DNA from: Inquilinus sp052113205
Lineage (GTDB): Bacteria; Pseudomonadota; Alphaproteobacteria; DSM-16000; Inquilinaceae
Direction of reading: 5' to 3'
Assembly (NCBI RefSeq): GCF_052113205.1
Contig: NZ_JBFRCU010000020.1
Span: forward strand, 1 to 64,000
DNA: 64,000 nucleotides
The translations under genes were made by a program, and so were the position numbers. The notes under the pieces are model-generated. The model had not been told where the DNA came from and searched no databases. It saw only the letters and a program-made list of their open reading frames with translations. Positions 26,189 to 34,616 of the stretch are shown in pieces; within the stretch, counting starts at the first letter, position 1, and every line of letters starts with the position of its first letter.

Positions 26189-27190
26189 CTACCGCACCTT
26201 GATCACGACCTTGCCCTTCGCCCGGCCGGTTTCGACATAGGCCAGGGCCTCCTTGGTCGCTTCGAACGGAAAGACCCGATCCACCACCGGGCGGATGAGG
26301 CCGGCCTCGATGAGAGCGGCGATCTCGCGCAGCTGGTCGCCGTCGGCCCGCATGAACAGGAACGAATAGCTGACGTGACGACGCCGTGCGTCCTTCCTGA
26401 TCCTGCGGCTCAGGAAGCGGATCACCAGCCCGATGAGCGGGTTCGATCCGAAGGATCTCGCAAACTCCGGGTCGGGCGGGCCGGCGAGGCCGATCACCTT
26501 GCCGCCGGGCTTCAGCACCTGCAGGGATTTCTCGAGCACCGCTCCGCCCTGGGTGTCGAGCACGACATCGAAATCCCTCAGGATCCTGGCGAAATCGTCC
26601 TTCCGGTAGTCGATGACGATATCGGCGCCGAGCCGTCTCACCAGATCGGCATTCGCGGCGCTCGCCGTCGTCGCCACGGTCGCGCCGACATGTTTGGCCA
26701 GCTGGATGGCGAAGGTGCCCACGCCGCCGGAGCCGGCGTGGATCAGAACCTTCTGCCCTTGCTTCAGGCCGGCTCTCTCGATCAAGGCCTGCCAGGCGGT
26801 CAGGCCGACGAGGGGGATCGAGGCCGCCTCCTCCATGGTCAGGGTCTTCGGCTTGAGCGCCACGTCGGCCTCGTTCATCGCGATCAATTCCGCGAAGGAG
26901 CCGATCCGGTTGTGATGCGGCCGGGCATAGACCTCGTCGCCGGCCTTGAAGCGCCGCACCCGGGATCCCACCCGGACCACGATTCCGGCCACGTCGTTGC
27001 CCAGGATCAGCGGCAGGCGGAACGGCAGGAGCAGCTTGAACTCGCCGCTTCTGATCTTGTTGTCCAAGGCGTTCACGCCGGCGGCGTGGACCTGAACCAG
27101 CACGTCGTCCTCGCGCAGCTCCGGCTCCGGCATCTCGCCGGCCCGCACGCCATCCGCGGGGCCGTAGCGATCGACGATGAAGGCCTTCAT
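26189..27190 (-). CDS. NADP-dependent zinc-independent oxidoreductase (quinone oxidoreductase-like MDR)
   Basis: A 333-residue medium-chain reductase. The GroES-like domain has LILGNDVAGIVVRVGSRV, and the Rossmann domain HAGSGGVGTFAIQLAKHVGA (about residues 142-161), the quinone-oxidoreductase pattern without structural or catalytic zinc cysteines. Such enzymes reduce quinones or alpha,beta-unsaturated carbonyls with NADPH. It is 65 bases downstream of an SDR gene in the same direction, and that gene is divergent from a TetR regulator, so the two reductases probably respond together to a reactive compound. Confidence 0.9.
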   Translation of the reverse strand: MKAFIVDRYGPADGVRAGEMPEPELREDDVLVQVHAAGVNALDNKIRSGEFKLLLPFRLPLILGNDVAGIVVRVGSRVRRFKAGDEVYARPHHNRIGSFAELIAMNEADVALKPKTLTMEEAASIPLVGLTAWQALIERAGLKQGQKVLIHAGSGGVGTFAIQLAKHVGATVATTASAANADLVRRLGADIVIDYRKDDFARILRDFDVVLDTQGGAVLEKSLQVLKPGGKVIGLAGPPDPEFARSFGSNPLIGLVIRFLSRRIRKDARRRHVSYSFLFMRADGDQLREIAALIEAGLIRPVVDRVFPFEATKEALAYVETGRAKGKVVIKVR

Positions 27191-27255
27191 GACACTGTTT
27201 CCTGCCGTTCTCGGATGGTACGGCGAAGCCGTTCGCGCTTCGGCCGCCGTATGGA

Positions 27256-28071
27256 TCAGGCCGGCAGGCGCAGCTGCTTGCGGAGGCTCTTGTCGAACAT
27301 TCCCGCGGGCACGAACCGGCGCAGCAGGCTGACCTGACGCGCGACCTTGCCGGCGGTGTAGCGCCGCCGCGGGCGGGCGTCGCTTACGGCCTTGAGCATC
27401 GCGTCGGCCACCACCTTCGGGTCGTCGCCCGCGCCCAACATTTCCTTCATCTGAGCATTGGCATCGGCCCGAGCCCGGTCATAGTCCGGCAGCATGACAT
27501 CCGGCACGAGGGCGTTCTGCTCGAAGCTGCTGCGCGTGCCGGCCGGCTCGATCAGCGAGATGCGGATGCCGAAGGCGCGGACCTCATGGTCGAGCGATTC
27601 CGAATAGCCTTCGAGCGCATGCTTGGTCGCCGAATAATGGGTGGAATAGGGCGCGGGGACCAGCCCCACGATCGAGCCGATATTGATGATCCGCCCCAGG
27701 CCGCGCTGCCGCATCGACGGCAGCACCGCATTGGTCATCCGCATGGTGCCGAACAGGTTGACGTCGAACAGGGCGCGGACCTGGGCGATCGAGGATTCCT
27801 CGGCGCCGCCGATCAGGCCCATGCCGGCGTTGTTGACCAGAACGTCGATCCGCCCGGTCTGCGAGATCACGGTCGCCACCAGGGCGGCGACGGAGTCGTC
27901 GTCGGTCACGTCGCAGGGCAGCATCGACACACCGGCCGGGCCGTTGCCGGACGTCCGGCGGCTCGTCCCGAACACGGTGAACCCCGCCCGCGCCAACGCC
28001 TCGGCGATGGCACCACCGATGCCGGAGGAGGCTCCGGTCACGATCGCGGTCTTTCCCGAATGTGCGGTCAT
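27256..28071 (-). CDS. SDR family oxidoreductase
   Basis: A 271-residue classical short-chain dehydrogenase. The cofactor loop is TGASSGIGGAI (residues 13-23), with NNAGMG, the catalytic serine in INIGSIVG and Y-S-A-T-K. The longer C-terminus (RRYTAGKVARQVSLLRRFVPAGMF) is typical of the SDR branch with retinol-dehydrogenase-like members. An N immediately precedes the start codon, so the exact 5' context is uncertain. Divergent TetR gene and downstream MDR gene form a common three-gene detoxification-type group. Confidence 0.9.
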   Translation of the reverse strand: MTAHSGKTAIVTGASSGIGGAIAEALARAGFTVFGTSRRTSGNGPAGVSMLPCDVTDDDSVAALVATVISQTGRIDVLVNNAGMGLIGGAEESSIAQVRALFDVNLFGTMRMTNAVLPSMRQRGLGRIINIGSIVGLVPAPYSTHYSATKHALEGYSESLDHEVRAFGIRISLIEPAGTRSSFEQNALVPDVMLPDYDRARADANAQMKEMLGAGDDPKVVADAMLKAVSDARPRRRYTAGKVARQVSLLRRFVPAGMFDKSLRKQLRLPA

Positions 28072-28134
28072 NGATGCTCCAAACTCACAAAGCCTGCCAG
28101 TGGCGGCCGATTGCATTATGTTTAGTTAATCACC

Positions 28135-28146
28135 TTATGATCATAA
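28135..28146. promoter_or_regulatory. 12-bp perfect palindrome TTATGATCATAA
   Basis: A perfect dyad in the 101-base AT-rich gap between the SDR gene and the divergent TetR gene, 27 bases before the TetR start. It is the most likely operator of that regulator. Confidence 0.65.
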
Positions 28147-28172
28147 TTCAATGGATCGCCGAAGGAAAAGCC

Positions 28173-28745
28173 ATGCGCTACGAAAAGGGCCGAAAGGACG
28201 CAACGCGCCGGCGGATCACGGAGGTCGCCTCCGAACGGTTCCGGGCCGGCGGCATCGCCGCGTCCGGAGTCGCCAGCATCATGAGCGACGCCGGGCTGAC
28301 GAACGGCGCCTTCTATCCGCATTTCCAGTCCAAGGAGGAGCTTGTCCGCGAAACCGTGGCGGCAGCGCTGGAGGCGCAGTTGAGCCAGTTGCGCGACGTC
28401 CTGGCCGCTGGCGGGCTGGAGACGGCCATCGCGGTCTATCTGTCGGCGGAGCATCGGGACAATCCGGCGACCGGCTGTGCGTCGGCGGCGCTGCTGCCGG
28501 AGCTTGCGCGTCAGCCGCCGGAGACGCGCAGCGTCTATGCCGAGCGCTTCCTCGCCCTGGTGCGCGAGGTGGCGGCGGCGCTGCCGCCGGAGACCCGGGA
28601 TCGGGAGGACGTCGTGCTGGGCGTCTTCGCGACGCTCATCGGCACGCTTCAGCTCGCCCGCGCCGTCGAAGGGAGCGCATTGTCGGATCGCATCCTGGCG
28701 GCAGGCGCGGAGGCGGCGCGGATGCTGGTCCAGCCGCCTCCGTGA
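28173..28745 (+). CDS. TetR/AcrR family transcriptional regulator
   Basis: A 190-residue regulator. The HTH reads VASIMSDAGLTNGAFYPHF (about residues 32-50), with the F-Y-x-H-F ending typical of the family. The ligand domain includes NPATGCASAALLPELARQ, a feature of TetR_C_7-like/YxaF relatives that sense flavonoid-like or quinone-like compounds. The start is ATG at MRYEKGRKDAT, preceded by a weak GAAGGAAAAG site. Likely represses the SDR-MDR pair transcribed away from it, through the palindrome in between. Confidence 0.9.
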   Translation: MRYEKGRKDATRRRITEVASERFRAGGIAASGVASIMSDAGLTNGAFYPHFQSKEELVRETVAAALEAQLSQLRDVLAAGGLETAIAVYLSAEHRDNPATGCASAALLPELARQPPETRSVYAERFLALVREVAAALPPETRDREDVVLGVFATLIGTLQLARAVEGSALSDRILAAGAEAARMLVQPPP

Positions 28746-28766
28746 TCGCGGTGAGAGATGCCGGCG

Positions 28767-30809
28767 TCAGTCCGGGTAGATGCTCGTCAGCCCGCTCAGG
28801 TGGTTGCGGTACTGGGAGCCGTAGTCCGACGGGGTGCCGGCTTCGTCGGTGATCAGGCCGATGTTGAAGTCGCTGGTGCCGCAGGTGCCCGGCCAGGTGT
28901 TGAAGTTCCAGGCCATGAAGCCCTGCTGCTTGCTTTCGACGAAGGCCCACAGCCGGTCCAGGTAGTTCGTGTCGCAGCTGGCGCCGAAGTGATCGGCCAT
29001 GCCGAACTCGCCGACGATCAGCGGCACCTGGTCCATCACCGGCCCGACCTCGTCTTCCCAGCACTGCTCGCTGGTGCAGGTCGCGAAGTTGTACTGGTGC
29101 CAGGAGGCGACGATGTTGCCCTCCGGGTCGGTCGGCTTGTAGGTCAGCCAGTGGCTGAGGTCGCCGGCGAGCCCGAGCCCGCCGACCATCAGCACGTTCT
29201 CCGCCCCGGTGGCGCGCACCGTGTTCACCAGCGTCTGCATGCCGACGGCAGTGTATGGCGTGCTGGTGTCGACATAGCCCTCCGCGACCTTCACCGAGCA
29301 GCTGCTGCCGCCGTCGCGCCAGCAGGTCCAGGCCTGGGCCACGGGCGGGTCGTTCAGCAGATAGGGTTCGTTGTAGACGTCGAAGATGACCGCGCTGTTG
29401 GTCTTGAACGCGTTGGCGACGCTGGTCCAGAACGTCACGGAATGGTCCGCGTTCGGCATCGGCTGGAAGTTCAGGCCGATGGTCGACAGCGTGCCCGGCA
29501 TCGCATAGTGCAGGTCGACGATGACGGCCAGGTTGTTCGCGGTCATCAGGTTGACGTAGTCGATGATCGCCTGCCGGTAGGTCGCGCCCATATAGGGGGC
29601 GTTGGCGCTGGTGGTGTTGATGCCCAGCCAGCATTGCTCGTTCAGCGGCACCCGCACGGCGTTGGCGTTCCACGACTTGACCGCGTCGACGAAGGCCTGG
29701 TCGCGCGGCGTGGCGTCGTAGCCCTGCACGCATTCGAAGCCGGTGGTGCCGCGGTTGACGCCGTGGATGAACAGCGTCTGGCCCTCGCCGTTGAGCAGCT
29801 TGTTGCCCTGCACATGCAGGCCGCTCATCGGTACGTTGGACGGGCCGGTGCCCGGCCCGGTCATGGCCAGGTCGTCGAGGTAGAACCGGGGGCCAGCCTG
29901 ATCCGAATAGTGTTTGATCGCCAGGGTGTCGATCGTGGTGTTTGCGATGCCGAGATCGGCCAGCGGCACCTCGAACCTGGTCCATTGCCCCGCGGTCATC
30001 GGCGCCAGCACCGCGGTGCCCAGGAAGGTCCCGGCGCGGAAGGCGTCGACCGACACCACCTGGCCGCCGGCGGTGCCGCCATGGGCCCACAGCTCGAGCG
30101 TGTCGAAGCCGGCGGTGCTGAAGCCCTCCTTGTCGAAATAGAACTGGCCCCAGGCTCCGGTCGGCGTGATCCCGATGGACTTGGTGCCCGCATGCACCGG
30201 GCTGGTGGTGGCGGTGTTGCTGCTGATGTTCCAGCCGTTGCCCGGCGTCCAGCCGTTCCGGAACTGGTCGTCGTAGAGGACCTGCCGGGTCGGCGCGACG
30301 CTGAGCCCGATGTCGTCGACGAAATAGGCCGGCAGGGTGGACGCGGTGGCGTTCTGGATGACGAAGCCGGTGATCTGCCGGTCCTGCGCGTTGAGCGCCG
30401 ACAGGTCGACCGAATATTGCCGCCACTGATTGGCCAGCAGCGGCGCCAGCGGCACGCTGACCATCGGATTGCCGGCGGTGTCGCGGGCCTGCAGCTGCAG
30501 CTGCTGGCCGCCGGCCGTCCCGCCATGCGCCCAGAAGGTGAAGGCGCCATAGCCGGTGGTGTTGAGTGAGGCGGTGTGCAGATACAGGCCGCCCCAGCCG
30601 CTCTGCACCACCCGGATCGACCGGCTGCCGCCATGCACCGTAGTGCCGTTGGTCAGGCTCTGGCCGGACGACCAGCTCCAATCCTGCCAGCCGGCGTGCA
30701 GCGCATCGGCGTAGATCGCGACCGGGTCGGCGGCGCGGGCACTGCCGAAGCTCAGGACGCCGAGCAGTCCCAGCAGCAGGACCAGCCCATGGAGCAAGCG
30801 ATTGCGCAT
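28767..30809 (-). CDS. Secreted glycoside hydrolase family 5 protein with two N-terminal beta-sandwich modules
   Basis: A 680-residue secreted protein. Signal peptide residues 1-27 (LVLLLGLLGVLSFGSARA). Residues about 28-172 and 177-316 are two related beta-sandwich modules; both contain WAHGGTAGGQ (93-102 and 241-250) and end with FVDDIGL/YLDDLAM, so they arose by duplication and resemble carbohydrate-binding modules. The GH5 barrel follows: HGVNRGTTGFEC, R386 in VRVPLNEQCW, acid/base E481 in VYNEP and nucleophile E601 in LIVGEFG. GH5 enzymes cleave beta-1,4-glucans, mannans or related polymers. The ATG chosen starts the signal peptide. It is 5 bases after the Asp-box protein gene in one operon. 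Confidence 0.9.
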   Translation of the reverse strand: MRNRLLHGLVLLLGLLGVLSFGSARAADPVAIYADALHAGWQDWSWSSGQSLTNGTTVHGGSRSIRVVQSGWGGLYLHTASLNTTGYGAFTFWAHGGTAGGQQLQLQARDTAGNPMVSVPLAPLLANQWRQYSVDLSALNAQDRQITGFVIQNATASTLPAYFVDDIGLSVAPTRQVLYDDQFRNGWTPGNGWNISSNTATTSPVHAGTKSIGITPTGAWGQFYFDKEGFSTAGFDTLELWAHGGTAGGQVVSVDAFRAGTFLGTAVLAPMTAGQWTRFEVPLADLGIANTTIDTLAIKHYSDQAGPRFYLDDLAMTGPGTGPSNVPMSGLHVQGNKLLNGEGQTLFIHGVNRGTTGFECVQGYDATPRDQAFVDAVKSWNANAVRVPLNEQCWLGINTTSANAPYMGATYRQAIIDYVNLMTANNLAVIVDLHYAMPGTLSTIGLNFQPMPNADHSVTFWTSVANAFKTNSAVIFDVYNEPYLLNDPPVAQAWTCWRDGGSSCSVKVAEGYVDTSTPYTAVGMQTLVNTVRATGAENVLMVGGLGLAGDLSHWLTYKPTDPEGNIVASWHQYNFATCTSEQCWEDEVGPVMDQVPLIVGEFGMADHFGASCDTNYLDRLWAFVESKQQGFMAWNFNTWPGTCGTSDFNIGLITDEAGTPSDYGSQYRNHLSGLTSIYPD

Positions 30810-30814
30810 GGGTG

Positions 30815-33001
30815 TCACCGCCACTTCATCACGCCCTGCCCGGGCGAGGTCAGCCACAACGCGCCATTGGCCGCGACCCTGGCGAACAGCGCGAACGGAA
30901 ACGCCAGGCCCTGGTTCTGCGCCGTCCAGCCGGTGGCGCCGTCGGCGCTGGTGACCACGCCCTGGCTGGTGGTGGCGTAGCCGCCGGCATGCACCGCGCT
31001 GGAGCTGCCGAAATAGACGCGGCCGGTGCTGGCATTGACCGTCACGGTCCGGCCCTGGTCGTCGGCCCGCACCCGGGTCCAGCTCTGGCCGTAATCCGCC
31101 GACCGGTACAGGCCCTTGCCGGTGCCCTTGACCGCGACCCAGATGTTGCCGCCCCGGCTGGCCAGGTCCATCGGGCCGCTATAGGTCCAGACGTCGTGCA
31201 GCCAGTGCTGACCCGGGGTCCAGCCGCTGGTCATGGCGGCGGGCAGGGTCAACGCGCTCCAGGTGCCGGCGCTGCCGCCTTGCCACGAGCGGTAGACCGT
31301 GCCGGCCGACAGGGCCAGCACGCCGTTGGTGTCGGTGTAATAGATCCGGAAGCAGTCGTCGTTCGGGCAGTCCAGCACCTTTGCCCACGACACGCCGTCA
31401 TCCTCGCTGAGATACACGTCGCCATTCACGGCGGCGTAGACCCAGCGGAAGTTGGCGGTGCTGTCGGGCGCCACGGTCAGCCCCTCCAGGCGCCGGATCG
31501 GGCTGGGCAGGCCCTGGGTGATGTTCTGCCAGGTCGCGCCCTTGTCCGCGCTCTTCACCAGGTACAGCGGCTCGTCGCAGGGCGTGCCGCAATTCTCCAT
31601 ATTGCCGCCCAGCTGGGCCCAGACCACATTGGCGCGGCTCGGATCCGCCGCCACGCTCAGGCTGTTGCCGCCCTTGCCGGCCCAGCCGCCGGTGTAGGCC
31701 GTCGCGTTCAGGCTGGTCCAGCCGAGACCGCCGTCGTCGGAGCGCCACAGGCCGAGATCCATGTAGCCGGCATAGACCGTGTTGGCGTCCGCCGCGCTCT
31801 GCTCGATCACGATCGGGACGACATTGTCGATGCCGCGCGAGCGCCACTTGCCGCTGACGGCGGTGGAGACGCGGTCGCTCCAGGTCTTGCCGCCATCGCC
31901 GCTGCCGTAGAGGAACTGGTTGTTGGTCCACAGCACGGTGTTCGCATTCGCCGGATTGGTGCCGATGGTCTGGCCCAGCCCCTGGTAGCTGAAGCCCATG
32001 CCCCAGACCTCATCGGCCTGGGACCAGCCGCCGCTGACGCTCAGGGTGTATTTGGTCCAGCTCGTCCCGGCGTTGCTGCTCTCCCACAGGAAGCTGCCAT
32101 AGGTCCCGGCGGGGCGCAGGGCCTGATCGTCGAGGCCGACGACCCGGACATGGCTGGAATTGGCCGGGTCGGCCAGGATGATGCCGGACGGCGCCTGGGT
32201 GCCGGAGGTCACGAGCGTCCAGGAATATCCGGTCTCCAGCGACTTGTAGACCCGCGGCGCGTTGCCGGTCGCGGCGACCGTCGCATACATCAGGTTCAGG
32301 TTCGACGGGTCCTGGCCGTAGGCGATGTCGACCAGCTTGCCCTGCTGCGGATCCATCCGGGCGAAGGTGGCGCCGCCATCCGCGGAGAAATGGGCCTGGT
32401 AGACCACCGAGCTTTCCGGCGTGTCCGGAAACCGCCCGCGGCCGCTGACCGCCCAGACGCCGTCGGGATCCACCGGATGGGTGCGCAGCCCGGTGATGCG
32501 CAGATTGGCGGGCAGGTTGGACCCCGTCGCGCTCCAGGTCTGGCCGGCATCGTTGGAGCGGATGATGTAGGGGCTCAGGCTGTCCCACTGCGGATGCACC
32601 GCGGCGTAGATGATGTTCGGATCGGCCGACACGGCGATCGCGGCGATGTAGCCGGTGGCGTATTTCCGGCTGAAGCCGGTGCCGTTGCTGTTGCCGACGA
32701 ACAGCCCGCCATCGGTGCCGACCAGCAGCTTGCCCGGGCGCGCCGCCAGCGACGCGATATGGGTGACGGTCAGCCCCTGGGCCGATCCGATCGCGGTCCA
32801 GGTGGCGCCGGCATCCTGGCTCAGATAGACGCCGCCGAGGTCCGAGCCGACGGCCCAGTACCCTTCGCTGGTCACCACGGGGGAGTTGAACGCGCCGCCG
32901 CCGCCGGGATTGCCCGGCTTCCAGGTGAGCTGCGCGTGGCCGAGGCCAGGCATGAACAGGAACAGCGCCGCCAGCAGGACGGCCATGAGTCTATGCTTCA
33001 C
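30815..33001 (-). CDS. Secreted Asp-box beta-propeller protein (GH74/sialidase-like)
   Basis: A 728-residue secreted protein. The signal peptide ends GLGHA-QLTWKPG. The mature protein carries at least nine Asp-box motifs of the type S.D.G.TW (SQDAGATW, SNDAGQTW, SADGGATF, SGDGGKTW, SDDGGLGW, SADKGATW, SEDDGVSW, SADYGQSW), which mark twin seven-bladed propellers as in GH74 xyloglucanases. The N-terminal VGSDLGGVYLSQDAG also fits GH74, which attacks xyloglucan backbones using two aspartates. A GTG start is supported by GGGAGGGGG five bases upstream. As first gene of an operon with a GH5 enzyme it suggests a two-enzyme polysaccharide-cleaving pair. Confidence 0.88.
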   Translation of the reverse strand: MKHRLMAVLLAALFLFMPGLGHAQLTWKPGNPGGGGAFNSPVVTSEGYWAVGSDLGGVYLSQDAGATWTAIGSAQGLTVTHIASLAARPGKLLVGTDGGLFVGNSNGTGFSRKYATGYIAAIAVSADPNIIYAAVHPQWDSLSPYIIRSNDAGQTWSATGSNLPANLRITGLRTHPVDPDGVWAVSGRGRFPDTPESSVVYQAHFSADGGATFARMDPQQGKLVDIAYGQDPSNLNLMYATVAATGNAPRVYKSLETGYSWTLVTSGTQAPSGIILADPANSSHVRVVGLDDQALRPAGTYGSFLWESSNAGTSWTKYTLSVSGGWSQADEVWGMGFSYQGLGQTIGTNPANANTVLWTNNQFLYGSGDGGKTWSDRVSTAVSGKWRSRGIDNVVPIVIEQSAADANTVYAGYMDLGLWRSDDGGLGWTSLNATAYTGGWAGKGGNSLSVAADPSRANVVWAQLGGNMENCGTPCDEPLYLVKSADKGATWQNITQGLPSPIRRLEGLTVAPDSTANFRWVYAAVNGDVYLSEDDGVSWAKVLDCPNDDCFRIYYTDTNGVLALSAGTVYRSWQGGSAGTWSALTLPAAMTSGWTPGQHWLHDVWTYSGPMDLASRGGNIWVAVKGTGKGLYRSADYGQSWTRVRADDQGRTVTVNASTGRVYFGSSSAVHAGGYATTSQGVVTSADGATGWTAQNQGLAFPFALFARVAANGALWLTSPGQGVMKWR

Positions 33002-33333
33002 CGGGTCCCCCTCCCGTTATGTGTCGATCGGGACCGTCACGCGCCCGCATGCGCAGAAAGGCTACACGCAGCCGCGGCCCCGAACGCCCCTCCGCACGAA
33101 ACAATCTCTGTTGGATCCAGCGCCGCCAAACCAATCCGGCCTGCTGGAGGGCGGGGCTCGGAATCCCCGCCGCGAATCACTTCCTATATGTCGTTCCACG
33201 CCGACATATTCTTGCAACAGGCGCAAGTTCTGATCGTGCAAAGCCGACAAAATTCATATGAATTTCACGCGGGTGGCCGCCGCGCCGGGCGGCCGCTCCG
33301 TGCCACATGTCCCGCAGGCGTATCGAAGCCTGC
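33002..33333. other. 332-base intergenic region upstream of the GH operon
   Basis: No credible gene is visible. The region holds the leader of the GH74-like gene, an AT-rich part with a perfect 16-bp palindrome (33250-33265), the short dyad CTTGCaacaggcGCAAG nearby, and a GC hairpin GGCCGCC/GGCGGCC at 33275-33294 just beyond the stop of the SDR gene, which could be the end of that transcript although no T-run follows. Confidence 0.6.
33250..33265. promoter_or_regulatory. 16-bp perfect palindrome AAATTCATATGAATTT
   Basis: A perfect 8+8 dyad in very AT-rich sequence, unusual for this GC-rich region. It is about 250 bases before the GH74-like start codon and 69 bases beyond the SDR stop. It is a candidate regulator site for the polysaccharide operon; no regulator gene is adjacent. 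Confidence 0.5.
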
Positions 33334-34083
33334 TCAGATCTGCGCCGATCCGCCGTCGACGAACAGCTCGCTGCCGGTGACGTAGCTGCTCTCGTCCGAC
33401 GCCAGGAACAGGGCCGCGGCGGCGGTCTCGCTCGGATCGCCGAGGCGGCCAAGCGGCGCCACGCTTTCAGAGTAGCGCAGCATCTCCTGCCGCTGCTCCT
33501 CGGTGGCCGTCAGACCATTCCACCCCGGCGTCGAGGTGGCGCCCGGCACCAGGACGTTCACCCGGATCCGGCGCGGCGCCAGGTCCTGGATCCAGCTCCG
33601 CGCGAAGTTCCGGATCGCGGCCTTGCTGGCGCTGTAGACGCTCATCGCCGGCGCGCCGGTGACGCCCGTGGTGGAGCCGGTGAGGATGACCGAGGCGCCG
33701 TCGCGCAGCAGCGGCAAGGCCTTCTGCACGGTGAACAGCGTGCCCTTCACATTGCTGGCGAAGATCGCGTCGTAATGGGCCTCGGTAATGTTCTGCAGGG
33801 GCAGGAACTCGCCATGTCCGGCATTGGCGACCAGGATGTCGATCGTTCCGGCCTCCTCGCCGATGATGGTGTAGAGTCTGTCGAGATCGGCGAGATTGCC
33901 GACGTCCCCCTGTACGCCCCGGGCATTCGTGCCGACCTCGCGCACGGCAGTATCGAGTTGCGCCTGCCGCCGGCCCGTCATGAAGACTCGGGCGCCTTCC
34001 CGCACGAAACGCTTCGCGATCGCGAGGCCGATGCCGCTGTTCGCGCCGGTGACCACGGCGACCTTGTCCTTGAGCCTGTCCAT
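33334..34083 (-). CDS. SDR family oxidoreductase next to HxlR regulator
   Basis: A 249-residue classical short-chain dehydrogenase: cofactor loop TGANSGIGLAI (residues 12-22), VANAG, active serine in ILTGSTTG and Y-S-A-S-K. The C-terminus ends ELFVDGGSAQI as in most SDRs that use small ketones or aldehydes. The start is ATG at MDRLKDKVAVV; the frame is open further but upstream lies the promoter. It is transcribed away from an HxlR gene, the usual layout for HxlR-controlled redox enzymes. Confidence 0.92.
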   Translation of the reverse strand: MDRLKDKVAVVTGANSGIGLAIAKRFVREGARVFMTGRRQAQLDTAVREVGTNARGVQGDVGNLADLDRLYTIIGEEAGTIDILVANAGHGEFLPLQNITEAHYDAIFASNVKGTLFTVQKALPLLRDGASVILTGSTTGVTGAPAMSVYSASKAAIRNFARSWIQDLAPRRIRVNVLVPGATSTPGWNGLTATEEQRQEMLRYSESVAPLGRLGDPSETAAAALFLASDESSYVTGSELFVDGGSAQI

Positions 34084-34161
34084 GTTTTGTCCTGGTTGCT
34101 GGAGGCGAGCGATGCGCTCGAGCCGAGGAGATGGTCTGGCACTTTCCATCGTGCTAGAACC

Positions 34162-34173
34162 TACCTGTTGGTA
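34162..34173. promoter_or_regulatory. HxlR-type operator candidate (TACC-TGTT-GGTA)
   Basis: A short dyad, TACC and GGTA around four bases, lies 15 bases before the HxlR start codon and about 80 bases before the divergent SDR start. The extended sequence CCTACCTGTTGGTAAG is the only dyad in this gap. Confidence 0.55.
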
Positions 34174-34187
34174 AGTATGGATGAATC

Positions 34188-34538
34188 ATGGATCAGCGGC
34201 CGTTTTCCTGCGGGCTCGATGCGGTGCTCGCCGTGCTCGGCGGCAAGTGGAAGCCGCTGGTGTTGTTCCATCTGAACGGCGCGCCGCGCCGTTTCGGGGA
34301 ACTGAGGAAGCTCGTCGCCGGGATCAGCGAGAAGGTGCTGATCCAGCAGCTGCGGGAGCTGACGCAGGACGGAATCCTGACCCGGACCGATCACCACGAG
34401 GTCCCGCCGCGCGTCGAATACGCGATGACGGAGTTCGGCCGATCCCTCGCCGCGACGCTGGTTCCGCTCTGCGCCTGGGGTGACGCGCATCGGGCCGAGA
34501 TCGAGCGGATTCCCCGGCTTCAGCGGCTGTCGGCTTAG
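34188..34538 (+). CDS. HxlR family transcriptional regulator
   Basis: A 116-residue winged-helix protein with the family's hallmarks: an N-terminal cysteine (PFSCGLDAVLAVLGGKWKPLVLFHL), the recognition helix region GISEKVLIQQLRELTQDGIL and the wing VPPRVEYAMTEFGRSL. C8 is the conserved cysteine that in HypR/YodB-type members senses quinones and aldehydes. It probably represses or activates the divergent SDR gene. Confidence 0.93.
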   Translation: MDQRPFSCGLDAVLAVLGGKWKPLVLFHLNGAPRRFGELRKLVAGISEKVLIQQLRELTQDGILTRTDHHEVPPRVEYAMTEFGRSLAATLVPLCAWGDAHRAEIERIPRLQRLSA

Positions 34539-34616
34539 ACTCCGCTCAGCCGAGCTGGCGACGGGCATTGGCAGATCGAGGTTCGGCGTCACGATCGTCC
34601 GGGCCTGGAGGCATCC

